64,000 nt of DNA, taken from NCBI GenBank assembly GCA_963795335.1, contig CAWCHI010000015.1, positions 186,001 to 250,000 of the forward strand, in the 5' to 3' direction. Shown here in pieces: positions 1 to 10,566 of this stretch (position 1 is its first letter; each line of letters opens with the position of its first letter). The notes below the pieces were generated by a model that saw nothing but the letters and a program-made list of their open reading frames with translations, was not told the DNA's origin and searched no databases. The position numbers and the translations under genes are program-made. The stretch is from Trebonia sp963795335 (GTDB taxonomy: Bacteria; Actinomycetota; Actinomycetes; Streptosporangiales; Streptosporangiaceae).

Positions 1-1
1 G

Positions 2-1585
2 CTAGCGTCGGTACTCCTTGTCCTGGCCGGGCTGGCGCTCGCCTGGAGCCAGTTGAGTCAACTCCTAAATGCGGCTCGCCGCCGTATGCGCGCTCTCCTG
101 GCCAGCCGAATTGTGGCCATTTCCCCGCGGTCGATCGCCGTGGGCATCGCCTTGCTACTCGTCTATGCGATAGGCAACGCTTTGCTCTCGCGCATCGGCA
201 GTCTGAACGCGGACATAGTCGGCTCGCGAATCTGGACATATACGGCTGCCTATCATGGACCGGCAGCGCTCTACACGCTCCCCAACATATCGAGCGCCGA
301 GGCGGCCCAATGGCAAGGTTTGCCCCTGCAAGAGGCTGGATTCCCCTACGGGCCAGTCATGGCGTACGTCTTCGGCGCTCTTGGTTTCATATACCGCTTT
401 TTCATGCATCAGCCCGTTCCCGGCCCGAGTGACCTGAGCCAGATCGACGCCCTGGTAAAGGGGGCGATCGCGGTCTTCGGCCTGGCCGATTCCATGATCG
501 CCTACCTCATTATGCGCGGCCGCGGCCTCGGGTCCGTTCAAAGCAGGCTCGTGTTGATCGCTCTAGTGTTCAATCCGGCGATCTGGTTCGCAGGCTCCGT
601 TTGGGGCACTACGCAAACCATTAGCCTCCTCTTCCTGCTTCTGGCTATTTATTTCTTCGACCGGACGAATTTGACAGCGTCCTGGGTTTTCCTTATCGCA
701 TCTGTTCTGACGCGGCCCCAGAATATTTTCGTCGCGGTGATCTTGTGCGCGTTCCTTGTCCGAATTTTCCCGCTGCGGAAGACGATAGGTGCGGCTGCAG
801 CCGCGGTTATTATCACCTTCACCTACCTGCTGCCGCTCGCCTTGATGGCTTCACCTACGCTGCCTGCCGACATCCTCTATAACGCGCTGTTCCTGCACGT
901 TGGCAGCGGTAATGACGCGTGGACCATGCCGGTTTCGTGGGGTGCGATGTCGATTTGGCCGGTAGTCAGTCAACTCACCGGACATGTCCACGGTGTCAAC
1001 CAGATTCTCTACCCGGCCATCTACCCCTTCATCGGGCGGCTGACTTATTACAAGGCAGGCTCGCTCCTGCTCGGTGCGTTCGTCGCCTGCTGCGCGGGGA
1101 TGACTCTTCTCAGGGGCCATCGGCTGATGGCGGCGAACCGAGTCTCGCTCGTGCTCGCCGCCACGTCGCTCGGCACCTTCATGCTGAACACCGGCACGGC
1201 CACCTATCACCTGATCCTGGCCCTGGTGCTCATCGCCCTCACCCGATCGGCGTTGCCGGCCCGCACCTACTGGGCCTGCCTGGGAGGGATCACCGCCACA
1301 ACATTCCTGGCGATGTACGGGATGGGGGCGAACTGGCTCTCGGGTAGTGCAACCTGGAACGTCGGTATCTACGACCCGAACAGCCCGCTGACCCGGTTCA
1401 TGGGCGCGCTGCCGGCCAGCGCGGCGATCGTGGACGTTATGTGCGTACTCAATATCCTCATCTTCCTGATACTGGTCTGGTTTGCTTTCAAGCCGGTCCG
1501 TTCGGTCATGTCTTCCCTTCGGGTGACCCGGCCCCAGGTAGCTGACTGGAACGCGCCGCGAGTGCACGCGAACGAGGGGGCATGA
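2..1585 (+). CDS. Polytopic membrane protein, GT-C glycosyltransferase-like (5' end outside window)
   Basis: The reading frame is open to the left edge of the window. The codons before the first candidate start (TTG at 53) already encode a hydrophobic segment (LASVLLVLAGLALAW), so the gene probably begins upstream; TTG 53 or ATG 86 are the internal alternatives. The visible part has about ten hydrophobic stretches and a loop with FPYGPVMAYVFG, a layout seen in GT-C mannosyltransferase-like or DUF2029-type membrane proteins that use polyprenyl-phosphate sugars. The stop overlaps the ATG of the following GT4 gene (ATGATG junction at 1582), which indicates translational coupling. The role in envelope glycan assembly is inferred from the fold type and this neighbour; no catalytic residue can be assigned with confidence. 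Confidence 0.6.
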   Translation, partial: LASVLLVLAGLALAWSQLSQLLNAARRRMRALLASRIVAISPRSIAVGIALLLVYAIGNALLSRIGSLNADIVGSRIWTYTAAYHGPAALYTLPNISSAEAAQWQGLPLQEAGFPYGPVMAYVFGALGFIYRFFMHQPVPGPSDLSQIDALVKGAIAVFGLADSMIAYLIMRGRGLGSVQSRLVLIALVFNPAIWFAGSVWGTTQTISLLFLLLAIYFFDRTNLTASWVFLIASVLTRPQNIFVAVILCAFLVRIFPLRKTIGAAAAAVIITFTYLLPLALMASPTLPADILYNALFLHVGSGNDAWTMPVSWGAMSIWPVVSQLTGHVHGVNQILYPAIYPFIGRLTYYKAGSLLLGAFVACCAGMTLLRGHRLMAANRVSLVLAATSLGTFMLNTGTATYHLILALVLIALTRSALPARTYWACLGGITATTFLAMYGMGANWLSGSATWNVGIYDPNSPLTRFMGALPASAAIVDVMCVLNILIFLILVWFAFKPVRSVMSSLRVTRPQVADWNAPRVHANEGA

Positions 1586-2832
1586 TGCTTACGGGCGACC
1601 AAGTTGCAGGCGCTCCGGCGACTGAACCGGCAACTGCGGCCGAGGCAGCAATAGGTCGGCTGCGAATACTTTTCCTGGCGGGCCGGGACGCAGCCCACCC
1701 GGGTGCCGCCGGAGGAGACCTCCAGGCGTGGGAGTGGGCGTGCTGGCTGGCCGCCCAGGGTCATGAAGTGCATTTTTTGAGCCAAGCTCACCCGTCGCTG
1801 CCGCCACGTGAGTTGTCTCTTGGAGTACGCGTAGCACGGTTGCGCGGAGGCTTGGCTATGCCGTGGCGAGCATGGCGCTACTGCCGAGCCCAGCCGGAAC
1901 CATTCGACCTGGTGTATGAGGACCCGATCGGCGCCGGACGGCCCCCGTTTTTCTCGCCCGTCTGGTCAGGATTGCCTGTGGTCGCGGTCTGGCACCAGGT
2001 CAGTCGGCAACTACTGCATGAGTTGTACTCTCGGCCCGCCGCCGCCGTTCTCAGCGGCCTCGAGCGGATAATCGCGCTTCTGTACCGGCGCTGCTTCCTG
2101 TGGGCCCCGTCCGAGGAAACAGCGCACGCGGTTGCTTCGGAACTGGGATTCGAGGAGTCCCGTGTGTTCGTTCTCCACCCGACACGAGCGCTAGGGGAGG
2201 CACCCGGTATCTTCTCGTCCGCCACACGGGGGCGTAACCATATTCTCGCTCTCGGCTTGTTCCGCCGGTACAAAGCGTTCGATCATGCGATCCGGGCTCT
2301 GCCGGCCGTCCTTCGGCAGTGTCCCGATGCGCGACTCACCGTCGCCGGACGGCAGTCGGATGACGCCTACGAGCGTGAGATGCGGGCTCTGGCGCGAGAG
2401 CTTGGTGTGGAGCATCGGGTGTCCTTCGTCACCAACCTCAGCGAGGGGGATAAGCGTAATCTTCTGACGTCGAGCGACGTCATGGTCCTGCCGTCCCTTC
2501 TTGAGGGGTATGGCATCGTCACCATTGAGGCCAACGAAGTCAATGTGCCGGTGATTGCCAGCAGTGGTGTCCCCTTCGCCGCGGTCGAGGACGGTGTTAA
2601 CGGGCTGCGCTACCCGTACGGAGACATCGAGCAGCTGTCGGGCCTGATCTCACAGTGCCTCAGTGATGACGTTGCCTACGCGAGCCTGGTCAGCGGTTGC
2701 CGGAAGTTCGCTGAGGAGCGGACGGTGGAGGCGGTGGCTCCTCGTTTCGCGTTCCTCATCGAAGCCGCGCTCGCCGGCGGCCCAGCGTTCCCCCTGCTCC
2801 GCGACCGCCCGAAGGCACGGATGCGTGTCTAA
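1582..2832 (+). CDS. Glycosyltransferase family 4
   Basis: The 416-residue product has the two-Rossmann GT-B layout of retaining GT4 enzymes. The C-terminal half carries the strongest signal: ARLTVAGRQSDD, an SDVMVLPSLLEGYGIVTIEA segment (the E-x7-E-like nucleotide-sugar site) and a GVPFAAVEDGVNGLRYPYGD loop. The N-terminal half has a glycine-rich AHPGAAGGDLQAWEWA acceptor-side loop. It is a cytosolic enzyme that would transfer a sugar from a nucleotide donor; donor and acceptor are not readable from sequence. It overlaps the upstream membrane protein by 4 bp, so both probably act in one glycan pathway. Confidence 0.85.
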   Translation: MMLTGDQVAGAPATEPATAAEAAIGRLRILFLAGRDAAHPGAAGGDLQAWEWACWLAAQGHEVHFLSQAHPSLPPRELSLGVRVARLRGGLAMPWRAWRYCRAQPEPFDLVYEDPIGAGRPPFFSPVWSGLPVVAVWHQVSRQLLHELYSRPAAAVLSGLERIIALLYRRCFLWAPSEETAHAVASELGFEESRVFVLHPTRALGEAPGIFSSATRGRNHILALGLFRRYKAFDHAIRALPAVLRQCPDARLTVAGRQSDDAYEREMRALARELGVEHRVSFVTNLSEGDKRNLLTSSDVMVLPSLLEGYGIVTIEANEVNVPVIASSGVPFAAVEDGVNGLRYPYGDIEQLSGLISQCLSDDVAYASLVSGCRKFAEERTVEAVAPRFAFLIEAALAGGPAFPLLRDRPKARMRV

Positions 2833-2875
2833 CATCCGGTTGCCGATCTCAGGACATGCCCCAGGGTCAGCGGCC

Positions 2876-3301
2876 ATGCGCCGGAGCGTACTCGTCGTGA
2901 TGGCGGCACTCGCCCTGTCGGGTTGCTCGGCGAACGCTGCCGCAAGGCAGGTCCAGCCCGCGCTACCCGGACGGTGGGGTCTGCTCGGAGAGACCTACGT
3001 GCTCGTAACGCCGACGCAGGTCGACCCGGAAGCGGTTTCCTTCAACGTCAGCGGTCAGGTAGGCGTCAGCGTCCGGGCCCAGATCTGCACCCACTCAGGC
3101 GTGGACACGGCTGGTTCAGCCGGCCGCTTGGTCTATTGCCGGTGGTCAGTCGACAAAGCGAATGACAATATCGGTCAACTACGCTTCACCATCGCTGCGC
3201 AGTCTTCGCCCAACCTTCAGGTCACGCTGCGCACCGGCTCTGCACACCTGAGCCTGAGCTGGGTACCCAGCGGGTTTTTCGGCGGTCACGGCGCGGGATG
3301 A
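2876..3301 (+). CDS. Small putative lipoprotein of unknown function
   Basis: ATG 2876 gives MRRSVLVVMAALALSGCSAN, a short basic N-terminus, hydrophobic core and lipobox (LSGC), so the mature protein is expected to be lipid-anchored outside the cell. An open frame extends further upstream, but only this start gives a signal peptide. The mature domain of about 120 residues contains three cysteines including the lipid-bearing one (ICTHS, VYCRWS) and looks beta-rich; I do not recognise a family. It follows the GT4 gene by 43 bp and overlaps the converging EEP gene by 16 bp at the 3' ends. Confidence 0.65.
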   Translation: MRRSVLVVMAALALSGCSANAAARQVQPALPGRWGLLGETYVLVTPTQVDPEAVSFNVSGQVGVSVRAQICTHSGVDTAGSAGRLVYCRWSVDKANDNIGQLRFTIAAQSSPNLQVTLRTGSAHLSLSWVPSGFFGGHGAG

Positions 3302-4278
3302 TTGCCAGGTTCGGAAGGGAACTCGACGGCGGCCTTTACGCCGTGATGATCGGTACCAGGAATGCGGATGGCGCGCGCCTCATGGACCGTGGCAGGCAGC
3401 GAAACGAGCACATGATCCAGGCGCATGAGCGGCAGCATCATCCCTGTGCCCGGCCAGGTAAATCCCGGCCAGGACCTACGCGGAGCGAAGTCGGCGCAGT
3501 CGACGAAACCCAGTCCCAGGAGATCGCGGAATGGCCGGTGATCCCGGCTCGCATTGAAGTCTCCCGCCACTACTTGTGGCTCGTTGACGGTCGCCAGTGT
3601 CTGCCCGATCAGGCCGAGCTCACGTTGCCAGATCTCTGACTGGCCACTCTTCGGAGGAAGGGGGTGAACGATGGTGATGGAAACAGGCCGCGTTAGGGGC
3701 GCCGCGATTCGTGCCCGTGGTGCCGCAGTGGTCATACCTGGCACAGGCGGCAGCGGAATGAGCGGCCATCGAGCCCACAACCCGGTCCCATAGCCGCCGG
3801 GGCGCGGGTCGAGATGGGAATACGGCAGGAGTTGCCCAAGCCCCGCTTCAGTCAGCCGGTCCACCATCTCCGCCGTTAGTTCCTGGACCGCGAATACGTC
3901 TACGCCTTCATGTAGCAGGTGAAGGAGTGCCGCCGAGTCGGCGGCGCCACCTTGCGCGTTCACCGTGAGCAGGCACAACGTCACATTCGAGGGCGAGGGC
4001 CTCAATACGGGCGGTGGCCCTGCAACCGGCTGGTGGCGGGTCCTCGTAAGCGGAGGCATTTGCCACCTCATTAGCGTCGCCGCGGGGATCGCCAGAACCA
4101 CCGCCAGCCACGGGTTTTTCGTCGCAGCTACGATCACGCCCAAGGTGGCGAGCACCGCCGCTATTGGGGCCAACGCGGCCAGCTGTGCCACGAGATCCGG
4201 CGGGTGCCCGCCCGCCAGCCGGGCGAGCAGCGAAGGAAGGGCCAGCGCGGCCAGGATCAGAGCAATTACATCGGTCAC
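3286..4278 (-). CDS. Membrane-anchored endonuclease/exonuclease/phosphatase (EEP) family protein
   Basis: The 330-residue product starts with GTG 4278. Two or three N-terminal hydrophobic helices (residues about 5-75) precede a C-terminal EEP domain. Domain marks are LLTVNAQGG (strand 1), VDVFAVQEL with the metal-binding Glu, VVAGDFNAS with the Asn/Asp pair, and LDHVLVS plus GTDHHGVKA with the catalytic Asp-His at the C-terminus. EEP enzymes hydrolyse phosphodiesters or phosphomonoesters in a metal-dependent way; the actinobacterial membrane-anchored version has no settled substrate. The active domain would most likely face outward. It converges on the lipoprotein gene. Confidence 0.8.
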   Translation of the reverse strand: MTDVIALILAALALPSLLARLAGGHPPDLVAQLAALAPIAAVLATLGVIVAATKNPWLAVVLAIPAATLMRWQMPPLTRTRHQPVAGPPPVLRPSPSNVTLCLLTVNAQGGAADSAALLHLLHEGVDVFAVQELTAEMVDRLTEAGLGQLLPYSHLDPRPGGYGTGLWARWPLIPLPPVPGMTTAAPRARIAAPLTRPVSITIVHPLPPKSGQSEIWQRELGLIGQTLATVNEPQVVAGDFNASRDHRPFRDLLGLGFVDCADFAPRRSWPGFTWPGTGMMLPLMRLDHVLVSLPATVHEARAIRIPGTDHHGVKAAVEFPSEPGNHPAP

Positions 4279-4312
4279 GGTGCATCCCTCGCCTCGTAGC
4301 CGGCTTGCGGCA

Positions 4313-4558
4313 CTAACGCTCCTTTTCCCGCGCCAGCACGGAGTCGGCCACCGCCTCGGCGTGACGGAACGCAGGCAAGGCCCCCTCGTGCCGCCCGAGG
4401 TCGGACAGGCCCCGCCGCGCAGGGGGCGTCGCCGGGGTCCACCCTGATGGCCTGATCGGCCGCTGCCAGGACGCCGGCCGGGTCGCTCGCGCGGGACCGG
4501 CGCAGCGCCTTGTCACAGTAGTGGTCTGCATCCCTGTGGTGCAGCAGGGCCACTTCAT
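4313..4558 (-). pseudogene. Relic of a small TPR-type protein, frameshifted
   Basis: Two overlapping minus-strand frames together read like one TPR-containing peptide. One frame from ATG 4553 gives LRRSRASDPAGVLAAADQAI plus RVDPGDA; the other ends GLSDLGRHEGALPAFRHAEA. A single shift near 4420 would join them. The pattern of small and large residues (LAAADQAIRVDP) is TPR-like but short. It lies in the gap between the EEP gene and lon. Function is unknown and the call is tentative. Confidence 0.3.
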
Positions 4559-4688
4559 TCCTTCCGGAGGCTCACATCGGGAACAGGCGGAGCACGAGAC
4601 CGTTCCTACTAACAGCAGGCCACCGTACCCCCGCCTGCCCGATCGCTGTCAGCGGACATAGCCCGGGAACAATATGGGGCTCTCCTTT

Positions 4689-4709
4689 CTTGAGTGTAGG
4701 TGACTCAAC
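4689..4709. promoter_or_regulatory. HAIR-type operator (probable HspR site) upstream of lon
   Basis: The sequence reads CTTGAGT, seven bases, ACTCAAC. This matches the published HAIR consensus CTTGAGT-N7-ACTCAAG with one terminal mismatch. It ends 15 bp before the lon ATG, and the RBS AGGAGG follows directly. In Streptomyces, lon is a known HspR target, so heat-shock derepression by HspR is the expected control. Confidence 0.8.
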
Positions 4710-4724
4710 CTTTAGGAGGGGCTG

Positions 4725-7137
<2,413 letters not shown>

Positions 7138-7154
7138 GGCGGCCAGTCAGCAGG

Positions 7155-7190
7155 AACGGCGGCCGGCCCCGAGAGGGGTCGGCCGCCGTT
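7155..7190. terminator. Hairpin terminator after lon
   Basis: The 16-bp arms AACGGCGGCCGGCCCC and GGGGTCGGCCGCCGTT pair with a single G-T wobble around a GAGA loop. It starts 17 bp after the lon stop and is followed by a weak T-containing tail. It may also serve the converging gene at 7249. Confidence 0.75.
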
Positions 7191-7248
7191 GCTGTTCCCT
7201 GATCATCCCGAACGGGGGCATGCTTCGCCGGCATGCACCGCTGCGCGC

Positions 7249-8340
7249 CTAAGCGCTCCAGGAGAACGAGTTGAGCTGGAAGGTCTCGTTGGCGCCACCG
7301 GTGTCGCAGATCTCGAACCCGTAGCTTCCGGCCGTCCAGGAGCTGTTGGCCGGGAGGTAGCCGTTCTGCTCCATCCAGGTCAGGAACGGCTCAATGTTCA
7401 GGGTCCCCGACGCGCGGTTCTGCAAGTGCTGGTCGTCGGTGCCCGGCTTCCACACCCGCTCTGAGCCGAAGATGCACAGGTGCCAGGGCTCCCCGTCAAA
7501 CGTGGCCGACGCCTTGGCGGTGCAGTTGTAGTCGCTGTTGGCGGTGATGTCGGTCTGGATCATCACCTCGTCCGCCCAGTTGTTGAACCACAGGTCGTAG
7601 GCCGCCCACCCGGCGGTCTGGCTGTTGACCGGGATCGTGGTGCTGTAGGAGGACATGATGGACGAGCGGCTGTCGACGGTGCCGCTCATGTCCCACCCGG
7701 TGTTGGGGAAGGTGAGGACCCCGCCGAAGTGAGTGTTGGCGTTGGCCACCACGTACCAGCTGCTCGAGTTGGCGGCGTAGAGCGACTGCTTGTACCCGGC
7801 GGTGGCGGCCCACTCGTTCTGGTTGACGTAGGGGACCGAGCTCACGCCCGTGATCGACGGGTCGGCGGAGAAGTCGCACTTTGCGTTGGTCGTCTGCACG
7901 CACACGGTCCCGCCCGGCGATCCGGACTGGGCCGGGGCGGAACTGGAGGCCGGGGCGGTTGGCGCGGTTGGTGCGGTCGGCGCTGACGTCGCCGGGGCAG
8001 TCCACCCGCCGGCGGCACTCTGGGAGCCGGAGCCGGTGGCCGACGGCATGGCCGTGGTGCCTGACGCGGAGGAGCGGGCGCTGGCGGACGGCGAGCTGCC
8101 GGCCTGGTGCGAGTGGCCGTGCTTGGGCGCCGTGCTGGCGCCGGGGGACGCGCTGCCGGCGACGTCGGCCGCCGGCGTGCTGCTGGCGGAGCCCATCGTC
8201 GCCAGCGTAGGCCGCGCGGCCTGGCCGGACGCCCTGTCGCCGGTTACGGGGTGGCATCCGGCGAGCGCGCCGGCCGCCATGACGGCACCGACGATGACCG
8301 ACGCCGCGCCGGCGCGTTTGTTCACGAGCGAGTTTTTCAT
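7249..8340 (-). CDS. Lipoprotein with GH12-like C-terminal domain (paralog 1)
   Basis: The 363-residue protein begins with MKNSLVNKRAG, a hydrophobic helix and lipobox LAGC. Next comes a linker of about 110 residues rich in Ser, Ala, Thr and Pro, then a domain of about 215 residues. The domain starts at GGTVCVQTTNAKCDF and resembles the jelly-roll of glycoside hydrolase family 12: the DEVMIQTDI strand would hold the nucleophile-type Glu and YGFEICDTGG the acid/base-type Glu. Family assignment is from motif resemblance only, so endoglucanase-like activity or glycan binding is an inference. It is a clear paralog of the next gene and lies in the same orientation. Confidence 0.7.
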   Translation of the reverse strand: MKNSLVNKRAGAASVIVGAVMAAGALAGCHPVTGDRASGQAARPTLATMGSASSTPAADVAGSASPGASTAPKHGHSHQAGSSPSASARSSASGTTAMPSATGSGSQSAAGGWTAPATSAPTAPTAPTAPASSSAPAQSGSPGGTVCVQTTNAKCDFSADPSITGVSSVPYVNQNEWAATAGYKQSLYAANSSSWYVVANANTHFGGVLTFPNTGWDMSGTVDSRSSIMSSYSTTIPVNSQTAGWAAYDLWFNNWADEVMIQTDITANSDYNCTAKASATFDGEPWHLCIFGSERVWKPGTDDQHLQNRASGTLNIEPFLTWMEQNGYLPANSSWTAGSYGFEICDTGGANETFQLNSFSWSA

Positions 8341-8557
8341 CGGCCTCTGAGCTCCTCATCGGGTTGCGGGCCCGCGTTGCGGGGAGGCATCTGGGTGATC
8401 ACGATCAGATCACGAGAACCATACGGGATATCTCGCCCCTCGTCCGGCGTTTCCATACAAGTCGAACTGGGCGGTACGCGTGGTCACGGCCGGTCAGCCC
8501 GCGAAGGCTGATAGGTATTCGAGTGGACGTGAGCCGGGCCTGTCCGCGGACGGGCAG

Positions 8558-9811
8558 TCAGCCGCCGCTTGCCTGCGCGCTCCAGGTGAATGAGTTGAGC
8601 TGGAAGGTCTCGCTGGCGCCACCGGTGTCGCAGATCTCGAAGCCATAGCTGCCCGCGGTCCACGTGCTCTGGGCCGGCAGGTACCCGTTCTGCTCCATCC
8701 AGGTCAGGAACTCCTGGATGTTGATCGTGCCAGAGGTACGGTTTTGCAGGTGCTGGTCGTCGGTACCCGGCTTCCACACCCGCTCGGAGCCGAAGACGCA
8801 CATGTGCCAGGGCTCCCCGTCGAAGGTGGCGCTGGTCTTGGCGGTGCAGTCGTAGTAGCTGTTGGCGGTGATGTCGGTCTGGATCATCACCTCGTCCGCC
8901 CAGTTGTTCAGCCACAGGTCGTAGGCCGCCCACCCGGCGGTCTGCGCGTTGACCGGGATCGTGGTGCTGTAGGAGGACGTGACGGACGAGTAACTGTCGA
9001 CGGCGCCGCTCATGTCCCACCCGGTATTAGGGAAGGTGAGCACCCCCCCGAAGTGGGTGTTGGCGTTGGCCACCACGTACCAGCTTTCCGGGCTGGTGGC
9101 GTAGAGAGTCTGCTTGTAGGTGGCGCTGCCAGCCCAGATGTTCTGGTTGACGTAGGGAACAGAGCTCACCCCCACGATCGACGCGCCGGCCGGGAAATCG
9201 CACTGCGCGTTGGTTGTCTGAACGCACACGGTCGCGCCGGGAGACGCTGACTGAGCGGGTGCTGGCGTTGAGGCCGGTGCGGTCGGCGTCGGCGACACCG
9301 GGGCGACGCTCGGGGCAGTCGCGCTCGAGGTGCTAGGAGCGGGGGCTGCGCTGGTGGTGCCGGGGGCGGGGGCCGCGCTGGTGGTGCCGGGGCTGGTGGT
9401 CCCTGGGCTGGTGGTGCCTGGGCTGGTGCCGCCGGGGCTGGCGAGGGTGGGACTGGCCTCGGGCGACGTGGCGGCGGGGCCGGGGCTTGTCGTCCCGGGG
9501 TCGGGCGTCGGGCTGGGCGTCCCGTGGTCGGGGGAGCCGCTGGCGCTGCCGGGGCCGGCGACCGTGGGGCTGGCGCCGGGCGGCGTGGCGGTGGTGCCGG
9601 GGGTGGGGCTTGTCGTCCCCGGGCTGGCTGAAGCGCTGGTGGTGCCGCCCACCGCCGCCAGCGTAGGCCCGGGGTTGTGATGGTGGCCGTGGCCGCCGAG
9701 GCCGGCAATGGGACCGCACCCGGTGAGGGCGGCGGCAGCCGTGATCGAAGCGATCACGACCGAATGCCGCCTGACGTGCCTGGCGCGGTTGCGGACTGGC
9801 AAGCTCTTCAT
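8558..9811 (-). CDS. Lipoprotein with GH12-like C-terminal domain (paralog 2)
   Basis: The 417-residue paralog has the same order of parts: N-terminal helix with lipobox LTGC, low-complexity linker, GH12-like domain. The linker is longer (about 150 residues) and contains repeated GTTSP units and a GTTSAAPAP repeat, encoded by near-identical short repeats around 9330-9440. The C-terminal domain is almost the same as in the downstream copy, including DEVMIQTDI and YGFEICDTGG. Upstream sequences of both copies share ctcctcatcgggt and agatcac blocks, so the duplication included the promoter region. Presumably the two proteins act outside the membrane on a beta-glucan-like polymer. Confidence 0.7.
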   Translation of the reverse strand: MKSLPVRNRARHVRRHSVVIASITAAAALTGCGPIAGLGGHGHHHNPGPTLAAVGGTTSASASPGTTSPTPGTTATPPGASPTVAGPGSASGSPDHGTPSPTPDPGTTSPGPAATSPEASPTLASPGGTSPGTTSPGTTSPGTTSAAPAPGTTSAAPAPSTSSATAPSVAPVSPTPTAPASTPAPAQSASPGATVCVQTTNAQCDFPAGASIVGVSSVPYVNQNIWAGSATYKQTLYATSPESWYVVANANTHFGGVLTFPNTGWDMSGAVDSYSSVTSSYSTTIPVNAQTAGWAAYDLWLNNWADEVMIQTDITANSYYDCTAKTSATFDGEPWHMCVFGSERVWKPGTDDQHLQNRTSGTINIQEFLTWMEQNGYLPAQSTWTAGSYGFEICDTGGASETFQLNSFTWSAQASGG

Positions 9812-9980
9812 GGCTCCGGGGACTCCTCATCGGGTCGCTGCCACGTCGCGGGAGGCCCGCGGGTCTTTCGGGCGGCAGTTGAGCAGATCACAACCCGGTG
9901 ACGGCAAGACATACGGTGCATGTCATCTCAGGAGGGTGTGGGCCAAAACTGAATCAGGGGCGGGTGCTGCCGGCCGCGGG

Positions 9981-10388
9981 TTACGAGTGATCGGGGCACA
10001 GGCCGAACAGCTCGACCGTGTGGTCGACCGAGGTGAAGCCGGCCTCGGCCGCCACCCTGGCCGCCCACTGCTCGACGACCCGGCCCTCGACCTCCACGCT
10101 GCGGCCGCACTCGCGGCAGGTCAGGTGGTGGTGATGCCCGGTCGTGTCGCACTGCCGGTACAACGCCTCGCCCGACGGGTCGCGGATCGCGTCGATCACG
10201 CCCTGGTCGGACATCACCTGCAGGTGGCGGTAGACGGTCGTGAGGCCGACGGTCTCACCGTGGCGGCGCAGCTCGGCGTGGATCTCCTGCGCGCTGCGGA
10301 AGCCGGGCAGGCTGCCCAGCGCGGCCGCCACGGCCGACGCCTGCCGGGTGCCGCGGACTCGCGTCCCGCGCGGCTGGTCCACCGTCAT
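9981..10388 (-). CDS. zur: Fur-family zinc uptake regulator
   Basis: ATG 10388 gives a protein of 135 residues, the usual Fur-family length; ATG 10415 is a possible longer start, while the longer open frame above it is not supported. It has a winged-helix DNA-binding half (FRSAQEIHAELRRHGETVGL, then TTVYRHLQVM) and a metal-sensing half with HHHHLTCRECG and a second structural site near LFGLCPDH. It is divergent from the zinc ABC transporter operon, and a perfect inverted repeat lies in the gap, so Zur repression of both sides under zinc sufficiency is the natural reading. Fur or Mur function cannot be excluded from sequence alone. Confidence 0.88.
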   Translation of the reverse strand: MTVDQPRGTRVRGTRQASAVAAALGSLPGFRSAQEIHAELRRHGETVGLTTVYRHLQVMSDQGVIDAIRDPSGEALYRQCDTTGHHHHLTCRECGRSVEVEGRVVEQWAARVAAEAGFTSVDHTVELFGLCPDHS

Positions 10389-10474
10389 ATCTGGCAAAGT
10401 TAGCCGGCCTTCCATGCGATGACCACGAACGCAGCCCGGCGTCGCTGCCCGGGATCCGCGTTCCGGTTGCTTAC

Positions 10475-10495
10475 TGATAATAGAAACGATTATCA
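10475..10495. promoter_or_regulatory. Probable Zur operator between zur and znuA
   Basis: TGATAAT, seven bases, ATTATCA forms a perfect 7-bp inverted repeat in an AT-rich island inside GC-rich DNA. Position midway between the divergent zur and znuA starts and the TGATAAT/ATTATCA half-sites fit Fur-family, Zur-type boxes. The seven-base spacer is longer than the single central base of the compact 15-bp actinobacterial Zur box. Confidence 0.7.
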
Positions 10496-10566
10496 TTAAC
10501 AGCGAACCGGGCCGAATCCTGCCCGGGCCGGCCAGACTAAGCAGACACACCAGGCGGGGAGCAGAC

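Noticed and set aside
9330..9440. Short repeats as a separate mobile or regulatory element
   Set aside because: They encode the repeated GTTSP linker of the lipoprotein in frame and need no other explanation.
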